56,522 nucleotides of DNA from an uncultured Saprospiraceae bacterium (GTDB taxonomy: Bacteria; Bacteroidota; Bacteroidia; Chitinophagales; Saprospiraceae), in contig CALFUK010000036.1 in assembly GCA_937929945.1 (NCBI GenBank), forward strand, positions 1-56,522. Direction: 5' to 3'. The notes under the pieces are model-generated. The model had not been told where the DNA came from, made no database searches, and saw only the letters and a program-made list of their open reading frames with translations. Shown here one piece after another: positions 1-8,930 of this stretch. Position numbers and translations under genes: made by a program. Every line of letters starts with the position of its first letter. Within the stretch, counting starts at the first letter, position 1.

Positions 1-2238
1 TACTAAGTTATCTTGGCAAATTGGCACTGGAGGTACGTCATCACCTACCACTACATCAAAACTTGTCTTCGTCGTATTACCACACTCATCTGAAATGGCA
101 ACTTGTACTGTGATCGGTCCATTACCTGGCCATAGATCAACAATGTAACCATCCACCACTCTTCCTTCGATAGGATCAAAGTCAAATGATAGCTCACTAC
201 AGTTATCTTTAGCTTCAATTGTTGGAAGCTTCACTTTAGCTGAACAGGTCCAAGGCTCGATTGATGCAATTACATCATCTAACTCTTCTTCCAGCTCAGG
301 TGCTTCTGTATCTCTGATTTCTATGTACTGTACTCCTGTTATGATTGATGATGAATTACACCAGTCTAAAACAGTCCAGTTTCTGATAACTTTTACTCCA
401 CCACCACAAGCAGCAAGAGGTGCACTATCATCATAGCTAACTACGAGGTTACAGAACTTGTCTGGTACCAATAGCTCAACTTGAGGTGAAGATGCTACAG
501 CACAATCAGTAACACCAGTAGCGATAGGATCGCCTACACCAGCACCATCATCGTATACAAATACAGTAGCGTCACAAACACCGTCTCTATTTCTATCTAC
601 TACAGGTTGTCCCGCAGCATTGATTTTGAATGTCTCACAGAATTTAGTTTCTACGATGTCTTTCTTCACCACTGGAAGAAGTACCCAAATCTCATCACCA
701 TTGTTAGGTTGGCCATCAGGGTCCATAAGAGTCATTGTATCAACAGTATCGACTGCTACAGCTGTATGTACGATCGTACAGAACTCTTTAGTCGCATCAA
801 CTACATCGTGCATATCTAAGAAGTATGGGTATGCGAACGTACCTGAACCTGTCTTAGATGCTGCAGCGCGAATTGTTTCTGGGTCTAAATCATCAGCTGA
901 AGCAACACCACAATCTAATGGTCCAAATGCTTTAGGGAAGAAGACCTTAGTACCAGTACCTGAACCAGTCATTGGATCAATAGGTGTAGGATCTACATCA
1001 TCGTCATTAGGATTAGACTCTAATCCACCACTGTAAATTGTTAGCGGTAAGATTTCATATGTTTGATCTAAAAGTAGAACTGTAGACGGAGTACCGTGGT
1101 TTGTGATTTTACCGAAGTACTTCACATTTACAACTTGCTTATCACAGATATCACCTGTCTCTGTTCTAACTTCTGGCAACAGCTCTATATCATAGCAACC
1201 GCCATCAATAAGATCTGAAAAATCACCATAGCTAACAAAACAAGATGGAGCACCAGCGCACCAAACCTGTGGGAATTGCTTTACAGTACCACCGCAAACA
1301 CCATTAAATGTTAACTTGTAAGAACCTATTGCATTAGCAGCTGAAGCCTTTACAAGAAGTTGAGTTTTAGCACTAATGGTCGCTCCACTAACTAAAGGAG
1401 TAGCTTGAAGAACGCCACCTACTACAGTGTATGAATAAACTTCAAGATCAGCAAGTATCCAATCTACTTCACCTTTTGGGCTAAATACAGGATATTTTAG
1501 TGATGACTCCCAGGTTAATACATGAGCGCAGGGAGGATCTATTTCTAGTAGATCAGCATACCACTCTCCAACTTCAACATTATTACTGACGTTTAAACCT
1601 TCACCAGTGGCAGTATTAACGTGCCATGCAGCATCAAGCTCTGCATCGTCATCATCATCATCAGAAATATTTCCTGATAATGTGATCTTACTTGGTGAAT
1701 TTGTAGGAACGTCCATTGCAGTACATGCAGGCGTATTAATTACTGGCCTAGCATTAAGCTCAATAGTAGCAGTACCCCAACATGAATTACCACCAGATAA
1801 CTCAGTTATCTTGTAAGTAACAGTTTCGTTAACAAAATTCCCCCAAGGAAACTCAGCTTTAGGCCTTAATGGATTATCTGTACCACACATTGTAGTCATG
1901 GGGCCGAAATCAGCAATAGTCAGCGCAGAGCCTCTATCGTTTGAGTCAACGCCAAAAAGAGAACACTCTGCAGTGCTCGCCGTTCTACCAGTAATACCAT
2001 TCACCTCAATGCCGTATCCAAAACCTGCGTTTGGTCCTGATTGCGCCACGGAGAATGCTGGGATGCCTCCTTCAAGAAGCATATCCAAAGTAACCCCACC
2101 GCAAGTTGCGTCGAGTGATATTTGGACATTGTCATTACAAGCAAGGGTGTTCCCCTGACTGTAAGACATGTGCGGAATCACAAACATGCAACTAAGCACG
2201 AAGTAACACCACAAGTAAGTAAAATTCTTCACTTTCAT
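1..2238 (-). CDS. Giant secreted surface protein, N-terminal part only (truncated by window edge)
   Basis: An uninterrupted minus-strand frame runs from the ATG at 2236-2238 to the window edge, giving 746 codons without a stop; the C-terminus lies outside. The N-terminus is a typical signal peptide: a Lys-containing start, a hydrophobic core of about 18 residues, then SYSQG as the likely cleavage region. The rest is Cys-, Asp-, Thr- and Val-rich beta-sandwich-like sequence. A module containing KVIRNWTVLDWC (near residues 610-620) matches modules of the 3094-residue protein at 8931-18215 (KILRKWTVLDWC), so the two are probably paralogous in this part. Codons ending in T are frequent (GCT, GGT, ACT), which may point to high expression. 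A run of six Asp lies near residue 195-200. Probable role: exported adhesin or surface-layer component. A T9SS sorting signal is expected at the missing end but cannot be seen. Confidence 0.8.
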   Translation of the reverse strand, partial: MKVKNFTYLWCYFVLSCMFVIPHMSYSQGNTLACNDNVQISLDATCGGVTLDMLLEGGIPAFSVAQSGPNAGFGYGIEVNGITGRTASTAECSLFGVDSNDRGSALTIADFGPMTTMCGTDNPLRPKAEFPWGNFVNETVTYKITELSGGNSCWGTATIELNARPVINTPACTAMDVPTNSPSKITLSGNISDDDDDDAELDAAWHVNTATGEGLNVSNNVEVGEWYADLLEIDPPCAHVLTWESSLKYPVFSPKGEVDWILADLEVYSYTVVGGVLQATPLVSGATISAKTQLLVKASAANAIGSYKLTFNGVCGGTVKQFPQVWCAGAPSCFVSYGDFSDLIDGGCYDIELLPEVRTETGDICDKQVVNVKYFGKITNHGTPSTVLLLDQTYEILPLTIYSGGLESNPNDDDVDPTPIDPMTGSGTGTKVFFPKAFGPLDCGVASADDLDPETIRAAASKTGSGTFAYPYFLDMHDVVDATKEFCTIVHTAVAVDTVDTMTLMDPDGQPNNGDEIWVLLPVVKKDIVETKFCETFKINAAGQPVVDRNRDGVCDATVFVYDDGAGVGDPIATGVTDCAVASSPQVELLVPDKFCNLVVSYDDSAPLAACGGGVKVIRNWTVLDWCNSSSIITGVQYIEIRDTEAPELEEELDDVIASIEPWTCSAKVKLPTIEAKDNCSELSFDFDPIEGRVVDGYIVDLWPGNGPITVQVAISDECGNTTKTSFDVVVGDDVPPVPICQDNLV

Positions 2239-3099
2239 GAGATTGAGTTTTGGTTATTGAATTTTAGATTAAAATGATTAAGAATAGGATTATCTTACAC
2301 GATACTAGATCACGACAAGATCTAATACCGGGTTTTGAGTTTTATTCGATTTTCGGCTGATAACTTATCGTTACAGAAAGAAGTAGATAATTTCTATTCA
2401 AATAGAAAATTAAGTAATGTAAACTGAGAAATGAGCAAGGACTAAGGCTCGGGGGGTGATTTCGTCGGTTATTAAAATTGAGCAATTAGACCAGTTGATT
2501 TCGTCTTTTTTCAGTTCGCGATACATACAACGGGCGTACTTTTACACCTGATACAGTATATACCTCTCACAAATATACATTTTCATATATGAATATCAGT
2601 TAAATTCAATGTGGTATTTTTCATATTACCGAAAAGCGTCATTTGTAGTTAATTGAGGATTATTAACACTAAAAGCTGCATGTAATAAACTAGAGTGATC
2701 GCTGTATGGTTTTACCCTATTTCAAAAAGCGATATAAGTCATTGGTAGTCAGCACTATAGATTTACAAATATCACAAATTAGTGCTTGAAATCAGTGGGT
2801 GATAGAGGTCTCAATTAATGAACTACGCTCTGAAATCGGCAAGTAAAAATAATCGAAAGACTGGATACAGATTTTGCAAATGAAGGCCGAAAATCTGCAA
2901 AATGAAGTTCGTTTTTCAATGGATTACATATAGCATATTTTTTATATACCATATCTAACAGACTGAACTACAATGGCTGTTCTAAGTGCCATTTGGAAAG
3001 GAAGTGTCTGGTCAAAATACGCAAAACAAAGCTGGTAAGCTTGCTTATGCTCATCGTGATAAAGAAGATTATGTACTAAGGGCAGTATAGAATATAGGC
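2239..3099. other. Long intergenic region (860 bp)
   Basis: No convincing gene fills this AT-rich gap between the truncated surface protein and the porP-like gene. It holds one perfect -7-type box (2570-2577, minus). At its right end, 2986-3090 on the plus strand, an open frame without a clear start ends ...YAHRDKEDYVLRAV then stop; a second frame overlapping it begins with an ATG at 2973. These may be remnants of a decayed gene, but I do not recognise them. Confidence 0.5.
2570..2577 (-). promoter_or_regulatory. Candidate Bacteroidota -7 box (TATATTTG)
   Basis: The minus strand reads TATATTTG, a perfect match to the Bacteroidota TAnnTTTG element. It would give a leader of about 325 nt for the surface protein starting at 2238, which is long. 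No TTG at the usual -33 spacing was seen. A chance match is possible. Confidence 0.3.
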
Positions 3100-4050
3100 T
3101 TACTTGTCTCCCATTGCTGGCTTTACGCTATCTTTTGACCCAGAACCAATGTTGTATTTTAGGGTCAATTCATGGCTTCCATTGTTAAATGTCTGGAAGT
3201 CATGGGAAGAGATGTTATAAGAATAATAGAAACCGAAACTATCCAAATTAACACCTGCGAGGAATCCAAATCTTTCGTCTCCGCCAACTGTATAGCTTAG
3301 CCCTCCCGTTAGGGCTTCATCTAACAAGTCTACTTTGATATTGAGATCAACATGGGTCGGAGTCAACATCAGGTATTTAAAAATAATTGAAGGCTCTACG
3401 ATCATATCGTACTGTGGAAGTCGGTGTCTGTAACCTACGTGAGCGATAGCTCCGATGTCATTGGTGCCTTGAGTCCCATTATCAAACTCATTAAGCATGG
3501 CACTGACGAGTGATGGAAGGGTCAGTCCGTATATCAATTTATCATCATACACACCGTAAGCTCCTAAACTCAGATCAAAAAACTGTGAGCCATCCAAGCG
3601 GTTTAGTATTTCTGCGTCATTTGGGTCCACCAGAATATTAGTGACATCATCACTTGAAATGGTATGTTGCAAATATTCTAAGGATATCCCGACTCCTATT
3701 TTATTAACATCTGACTCAATGCTGTAAGAGACTGATAGTAATCCTTTTAAAGTCTCGAATGAAGCAAATCTATCACTCATCAGCTGCGCTCCGATACCGA
3801 TACGATTCCCGATAGGTCCATCATAATTGAAGGTGTACGAGCTAGGAGAACCTGGAAAACTGGCCCAGGTATTTCTGAAATTAAACAGTAGATTCTGGCT
3901 GTCACTAAATCCAGTAGCGCCAGGATTAATGAGCACCGGGTGTATGTGACCCTGCGTAAATATGCCTCTCTCACTATGTAGTCTTACCTGACTGTGGATA
4001 GTGCCAAGGAATAGAATCGTTATGATTGTTATGCTTAGTAATTTTTTCAT
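3100..4050 (-). CDS. PorP/SprF-family type IX secretion outer-membrane protein
   Basis: 316 residues. It has a signal peptide (MKKLLSITIITILFLGTIHS) followed by the family hallmark near residue 40, NPGATGFSDSQNLLFNFRNTW-like, and then alternating beta-strand sequence typical of an outer-membrane barrel. PorP/SprF proteins are known partners for secretion and surface attachment of T9SS substrates with type B C-terminal domains, SprF serving SprB in Flavobacterium. Here the gene lies 35 bp downstream of just such a substrate (4086-8669) in the same direction, so the two probably form an operon and this protein probably serves that neighbour. The short Lys/Asp-rich tail after the last strand (SGSKDSVKPAMGDK) is periplasmic or exposed. 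Family assignment is strong; the specific pairing is inference. Confidence 0.88.
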   Translation of the reverse strand: MKKLLSITIITILFLGTIHSQVRLHSERGIFTQGHIHPVLINPGATGFSDSQNLLFNFRNTWASFPGSPSSYTFNYDGPIGNRIGIGAQLMSDRFASFETLKGLLSVSYSIESDVNKIGVGISLEYLQHTISSDDVTNILVDPNDAEILNRLDGSQFFDLSLGAYGVYDDKLIYGLTLPSLVSAMLNEFDNGTQGTNDIGAIAHVGYRHRLPQYDMIVEPSIIFKYLMLTPTHVDLNIKVDLLDEALTGGLSYTVGGDERFGFLAGVNLDSFGFYYSYNISSHDFQTFNNGSHELTLKYNIGSGSKDSVKPAMGDK

Positions 4051-4085
4051 AATAAGCTGATAGTTCTCGGTTAACAGGATTTTTA

Positions 4086-7000
4086 CTAATTGCCGCTTTT
4101 TAATAGAGTAACGGTACCTCTTTCGATGCTTCTATTGCTTCCTTCTCCAAGAATCAACACCCACATGTAGCCGCCTTCAGGAAGAAGATTTCCATCCATA
4201 TCAGTACCAGCCCAAGTGTTGCTGTAATTATTCTGCCTGAAGACCAGTCTGCCCCATCTGTCATACAGTCCTAATACATTAGGTGATGATGGTGCTGATC
4301 CATTACAGTCTAAGACAAATTCATCATTAAGACCATCTCCATTAGGCGTGATGATTGGTCTGCCATTGCAGAAATTACCAGATGGAGGCTCAATGTCAGA
4401 GCATGCATTACTTATTTCTGTAGCACTGATCGTGACTTCCATCTGATCACAGCCATCGCTCACTAAAGCTGTGACAGGGCCAGATCCTACATCTGATACC
4501 ACCAGTGGGTCATCAGTACTCGTACCAGCGCTCCATTCTACGGAGAAGATGCCTGAACCATTCGTTGGGATCAAGGTAATGGTCGCATTGGATCCATCAG
4601 CACAGGTCACCATCGGATCGATACTAAATGTCTGATAATCAGGTACCGTAATCGTTTTACTGACCATCGTACCGCAGGCGTCGTCCGCCGTTATTTCGTA
4701 TATTCCTGGCGCTAAGTTAGCCGAAGGAAGCACTGTCTCTACTCCATTTATTCGTAAGATACGATCCTCACATCCTCCGATCACTTCGCCGCCGATGACA
4801 GCATCCATCTGATCAAAACATGAGATGGCAGTCTGTATGACCACTTCATCCAAAAAGATAGCTGCCCATTTGATTTCAGCAGCAAATATCGTAGGGCAAT
4901 CTGTTCCATCTGAGATGGTCAGCGTATATTGGCCAGGCATTAATGCTTCTCTTGATAAGTCAGTAGATCCATCATTCCACATGAAGCTCAATGTATCTAA
5001 ACCACCAGCTGGTATGTCAATTGTAATTGCTCCATCGTTACCCTCACGATTCGTCGCATCAGCCACAGTAGAGTTAAAATCAACATTACCCTCCACTGTG
5101 AGCACGAAGCTTCTAGTCGCTACGATGCCCGCATCATTTTGATCTGTGACATCAAGAACATACTCTCCCGGCTCAAGATTATTGATGGCTGAGCTGGATG
5201 CTCTGAACCCATTAGGTCCATTCCATTCAAAAATAAAATTACCACATCCTCCCATGATGCTGACAGCGATAGAACCGCTGGTCAAATCTTCGCAAGTCGG
5301 TCTAACCATGCCTGCCTCTAATATCTCGATCTGAGCTATGCTGGTCCCTATCGTAAATGATTCGGAGACAGCACTACCTCTGGCATCAGTGACGACTACT
5401 GTCCAAGTACCCGCTGCTATTCTGAATATGTCTTCTTCATTAGATGTCTCGCCATTAGGCCCTGTCCATCTGTAGGTATATTGAGAACAACCACCGACGG
5501 CTTCTATCTCGATTCTGGACCCACCATCACAGGATCCATCCTGAAGGTTGACCAGATTGATGGCCAATGGTTCGCCTGTATCTACAGCACCTTGTAGTGG
5601 TATCGTCCTTACATATTGGCAATTGTTTCTGTCTGTAATCGTCAGCTGATATGTCGCTGGTACTAAATCAGACTGATCTTCTACTGGATCTAAGCCCCCA
5701 GCCCACTCAAATGTGTATGGTCCAAAGTCTCCAGTAAGATTTGTATTGATACTGCCGCCGACGTTACATCCAGCATCAGTGACATCAAAACTAACCACAG
5801 GACCAGGAGCCCTTGGAATGGTGTATTCTCGGACACCCATAGCTCCTGTAGCGTCTGTAGCTGTCAGTGTGTAGGTACCTGATAATACATTAGATAGATT
5901 ACAATTATCAGTGCTGGAGCTGACGACTGTGCCGCTCTCATTCGTCCAGGTACAAGTCACTGGTGACACAGCTCCTACTGGCGCCGATACAGTGATAGAC
6001 CCTGTCAAATCATCTGGACAGTTAGGGGTCGAAGTTGTGCCAGCGCCTAACATTAAATCTCCAGTATCAGTTGTATCAGGTGGCATCACGCCACAATCCA
6101 GCGCTATACGGCCACCATTTAGCATGACAGGCAATAAATTATTACTGGCATCGGAAAACTCAATGCTGATCTCTGGCGTCGATACAAAGCTTATATCAGA
6201 GGCGTTAGTACCCGCACAACTCCCCGATACATTGAAACAGAAAGTCGCTATCACACTGTTATTCGTTACTGATTGTGGACTAACGGGGGACCAAGTCGCT
6301 CTCAGGTTATTCGCAGAAGTCAGATTGAGATTGGCTTCTCCAAATTGATTGAGCACCTCGCTGTCAATGAATCTACTATAGGTCAAGAAAGTAGAGTCCC
6401 ACTGCACATTAAACTGAGCGCTCTGGACATCCGTGAAATTTTGAACCGCTACATCCACACAAGATTCTTGGCCGTCCATGCCGACGACTGTCTGAGCTGT
6501 CAGGGTAAGATCCCCACCTCCTGTGTTATCATCACCAATGCTCACAAAGCCATTGTCTATACAGGTTGATTGAGCAATTCCATCCGCGTTAGATATTTCT
6601 ATATCAAAGTTCTGTCTGCTTTCGAATTCTACACTTGCTGACTCGCCATTAGATCCAGCTATATCAAAACACAACTCGAACAGAACAGCATCATCATCTA
6701 AGGTCACTGGCGTCTCGCCAAGGCCAATCAACCATAGGAATCGAAGCTCACCTGATCCAGTATTGGATTCATTGAGAGAGACACCTGTTATGCCTATTTC
6801 ATTGAGCCCAGTGTATGATAGTACATTACTGTTCCATCCAATTGCAGTCTGAATACTCGCTATGTTAGTGAAATTCTTAGTTGACACAGGCAAACAGACA
6901 TTTTCTCCAATGTCATTATTAAAGTCTCCGATGATGAGACCAACGTCTGATGTGCCTTCACATAAGTTAAGGCCATCACCATTGCCAGTATTCGGCGGAT

Positions 7001-8669
7001 CTACAGGGCCACCGCCGCTGCCTATACCCACTCTACCCTGAGAGATACAGAGTGTCTCCGCATTTCCATCATTATTGGCAAGTTCTATGTCAAAATTGGG
7101 TATGTCTACGAATTCTAAATCGGAGGTCTGTCCATCGCTACCAATTCCATCGAAGCAAACCTCGAACAAGACAGATCCGTCATCTGGACTGATCGGATCG
7201 TCACCGAAGCCGATGATCCACAGAATCCTAAGAATACCGTTATCTACTTCATTTTCATTGAGTGTAAAATTTGTGATCGTTCGTTCATTTACACCAGAAA
7301 AGCGCAATACTGCTGGATCCCACTCCATTGCTGTCTGTAGGCTGGCAATATTTACCCAATTAGCTGCGGTAACTGGAACACAGAGATTCGCATCAGCTGC
7401 GACACTGCCACCTTGTACGATTAGGCTGGCATCTGAACTATCAGCACAGGAATTTTCTGTACCGCCTCCTTGATTGCCTCCATTGTTTCCGCCGTTATCG
7501 CCACCATTGTTTCCGCCGTTATCTCCTCCATTATTTCCGCCGTTATCCCCACCGGTATTACCTCCATTGTCGCCTCCATTATTACCTCCATCGCTGCCAG
7601 CATCTCCGATATTAACTCTACCAGGCTGCACACAACTCGCTGCTGTAACACCTTCTCCAGTCGCTAATTCTATATCAAAGTTGGGAATATCAACTAACTC
7701 TACTTCTGAAGAAACTCCGTCGGCCCCTAACACATCAAAGCACAACTCGAATAACACAGACTCATCGTCTACTGTCACAGGGTCATCACTAAAGCCAATT
7801 ATCCATAGGAATCTTAGGATACCTTCGTCTATTCTTGACTCATTTAAGGTGAATCCAGTAAGCGCTCCATCATTAACTGAGCTGAACCGTAATTCTGACG
7901 CATCCCAGCTGACACCAGTCTGTAGACTTGCTATGTTAGTGAAATTATTCGCTGTGACTGGCACGCATATGCCCGTAGCACCTGGATCTGCTGCAATACA
8001 ATCGATGATCAGTGATACATCGTCAGAGCCACTACACATGGTAGAGCAATCAGGAAAGGTAGTCATACCGCCATTATTACCTCCATTGTCTCCTCCGTTA
8101 TTTCCTCCATTATTGCCACCGTTGTTTCCTCCATTGTCGCCACCATCAGTAGGGCAATTTGTCCCATCTACACTAATCGTAGAATTAGACGCTACAGCGC
8201 CAATGTCGACGAGATTATCATCAGCTACCTCAATATTTCTCGGTGTACGACTCAGACTAATAGAACTGCTGGCACAAGGCGCACCTATGGCATTCAGTCT
8301 GATCGTGTATAATCTTGTATTGTCAGGTAAAGATCTGGGATCTGTGCTGTCCAAACTCCACGTAGTGGTAAGCTGGCCCTCGCTTACAGCCACGGCTGAT
8401 GGAGGTGTACCAATATTACCAGCTTCTGAGAACTGCTCCAGGTCTTCCGTTACATTTTGTATGCTACTGTACGTATAAACATCAGGATCCCAATTAATGG
8501 AAAACTGCATCGATACAATATCTGTGAAATCACTTACCGTGACGTCAATATCTATCGTCTCACCAGCAGCAGCTGTGCCTCCTGTTAATCCAATAGAAAT
8601 CTGTGAAAGCAAGGTTGTAGAATAAACAACTGCTATCAATAAAGTGCTTAAAATGGCTCTATACATCAT
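4086..8669 (-). CDS. Multi-cohesin, SprB-repeat surface protein with type B T9SS sorting domain
   Basis: 1527 residues. A signal peptide (residues 1-22) is followed by five cohesin-like domains, at about 23-165, 205-350, 404-550, 565-710 and 721-855. They are recognised by the recurring pattern of a hydrophobic strand, NFTNIASLQ or similar, W(D/N), then a conserved LRFLWIIGF strand. Asn/Gly/Asp linkers of the NGGDNGGNNGG type join domains 1-2 (about 173-200) and 2-3 (about 359-403). Residues 870-1420 are SprB-like beta repeats, seen as YTFEW, YTLTI and similar strands. The last 95 residues form a gliding-motility-type C-terminal domain: ITPNGDGLNDEF, then LYDRWGRLVF, then GGYMWVL. This is the type B signal of T9SS. 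Domains 2 to 4 resemble each other more than domains 1 and 5. A PorP/SprF gene follows directly. Probable role: cell-surface scaffold or adhesin; the ligand is unknown. Confidence 0.85.
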   Translation of the reverse strand: MMYRAILSTLLIAVVYSTTLLSQISIGLTGGTAAAGETIDIDVTVSDFTDIVSMQFSINWDPDVYTYSSIQNVTEDLEQFSEAGNIGTPPSAVAVSEGQLTTTWSLDSTDPRSLPDNTRLYTIRLNAIGAPCASSSISLSRTPRNIEVADDNLVDIGAVASNSTISVDGTNCPTDGGDNGGNNGGNNGGNNGGDNGGNNGGMTTFPDCSTMCSGSDDVSLIIDCIAADPGATGICVPVTANNFTNIASLQTGVSWDASELRFSSVNDGALTGFTLNESRIDEGILRFLWIIGFSDDPVTVDDESVLFELCFDVLGADGVSSEVELVDIPNFDIELATGEGVTAASCVQPGRVNIGDAGSDGGNNGGDNGGNTGGDNGGNNGGDNGGNNGGDNGGNNGGNQGGGTENSCADSSDASLIVQGGSVAADANLCVPVTAANWVNIASLQTAMEWDPAVLRFSGVNERTITNFTLNENEVDNGILRILWIIGFGDDPISPDDGSVLFEVCFDGIGSDGQTSDLEFVDIPNFDIELANNDGNAETLCISQGRVGIGSGGGPVDPPNTGNGDGLNLCEGTSDVGLIIGDFNNDIGENVCLPVSTKNFTNIASIQTAIGWNSNVLSYTGLNEIGITGVSLNESNTGSGELRFLWLIGLGETPVTLDDDAVLFELCFDIAGSNGESASVEFESRQNFDIEISNADGIAQSTCIDNGFVSIGDDNTGGGDLTLTAQTVVGMDGQESCVDVAVQNFTDVQSAQFNVQWDSTFLTYSRFIDSEVLNQFGEANLNLTSANNLRATWSPVSPQSVTNNSVIATFCFNVSGSCAGTNASDISFVSTPEISIEFSDASNNLLPVMLNGGRIALDCGVMPPDTTDTGDLMLGAGTTSTPNCPDDLTGSITVSAPVGAVSPVTCTWTNESGTVVSSSTDNCNLSNVLSGTYTLTATDATGAMGVREYTIPRAPGPVVSFDVTDAGCNVGGSINTNLTGDFGPYTFEWAGGLDPVEDQSDLVPATYQLTITDRNNCQYVRTIPLQGAVDTGEPLAINLVNLQDGSCDGGSRIEIEAVGGCSQYTYRWTGPNGETSNEEDIFRIAAGTWTVVVTDARGSAVSESFTIGTSIAQIEILEAGMVRPTCEDLTSGSIAVSIMGGCGNFIFEWNGPNGFRASSSAINNLEPGEYVLDVTDQNDAGIVATRSFVLTVEGNVDFNSTVADATNREGNDGAITIDIPAGGLDTLSFMWNDGSTDLSREALMPGQYTLTISDGTDCPTIFAAEIKWAAIFLDEVVIQTAISCFDQMDAVIGGEVIGGCEDRILRINGVETVLPSANLAPGIYEITADDACGTMVSKTITVPDYQTFSIDPMVTCADGSNATITLIPTNGSGIFSVEWSAGTSTDDPLVVSDVGSGPVTALVSDGCDQMEVTISATEISNACSDIEPPSGNFCNGRPIITPNGDGLNDEFVLDCNGSAPSSPNVLGLYDRWGRLVFRQNNYSNTWAGTDMDGNLLPEGGYMWVLILGEGSNRSIERGTVTLLKSGN
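7461..7592. repeat. Short tandem repeat encoding the second Asn/Gly linker
   Basis: Repeated 12- to 15-bp units built from GGN and AAY/GAY codons encode the Asn/Gly/Asp linker between cohesin domains 2 and 3 of the 4086-8669 protein. Every unit is a multiple of 3 bp, so gain or loss of units would change linker length without breaking the frame. Confidence 0.8.
8068..8151. repeat. Short tandem repeat encoding the first Asn/Gly linker
   Basis: This has the same kind of trinucleotide-based tandem sequence as 7461-7592. It encodes the linker between cohesin domains 1 and 2 of the same protein. Exchange between the two blocks would delete or duplicate one whole cohesin domain in frame. Confidence 0.8.
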
Positions 8670-8706
8670 TGACGCGTTTTTAGGAATGGCGTTTCATCCA
8701 AGCGAA

Positions 8707-8714
8707 CAAAGTTA
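8707..8714 (-). promoter_or_regulatory. Candidate -7 box (TAACTTTG) for the multi-cohesin gene
   Basis: The minus strand reads TAACTTTG, a perfect TAnnTTTG match, 38 bp upstream of the start at 8669. A leader of about 30 nt would follow. No TTG at the expected -33 spacing is visible. The position fits an independent promoter, since a terminator (8847-8883) separates this gene from the one upstream. Confidence 0.5.
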
Positions 8715-8846
8715 AGAAATAGTTTATCTTTTTGTCGGTTATAGGGCTGTCCACAGGAGAATTACCCCTATTTCCAAGACGATAAAATGAATTAGTTAAT
8801 CCCATACGACTTTTTATTTACGATTGTGATTGCTATATAACGATAC

Positions 8847-8883
8847 AAAAAGCCTTCACCCGAGAATTATCAAGGGTAAAGGC
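8847..8883 (-). terminator. Rho-independent terminator after the 3094-residue protein gene
   Basis: On the minus strand GCCTTTACCC, a 12-nt loop and GGGTGAAGGC form a 10-bp stem with one G-U pair, followed by five T. It lies about 50 bp past the stop at 8931. Confidence 0.8.
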
Positions 8884-8930
8884 CAGTCATTACGGTATAT
8901 TTTTCAATGCAATTTGATTGTATTTTTTCT

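Noticed and set aside
620-1036. Plus-strand open frame of 138 codons inside the truncated surface gene
   Set aside because: It lies fully opposite a continuous, better supported minus-strand frame with a signal peptide and family motifs.
7461-7592. CRISPR-like short repeats
   Set aside because: The units are 12-15 bp without unique spacers and encode a protein linker in frame.
7474-8478. Plus-strand open frame of 334 codons starting with Pro/Leu-rich repeats
   Set aside because: It is the antisense of the Asn/Gly linker and cohesin coding sequence. GGN codons read backwards give Pro-rich text; there is no promoter or sensible protein.
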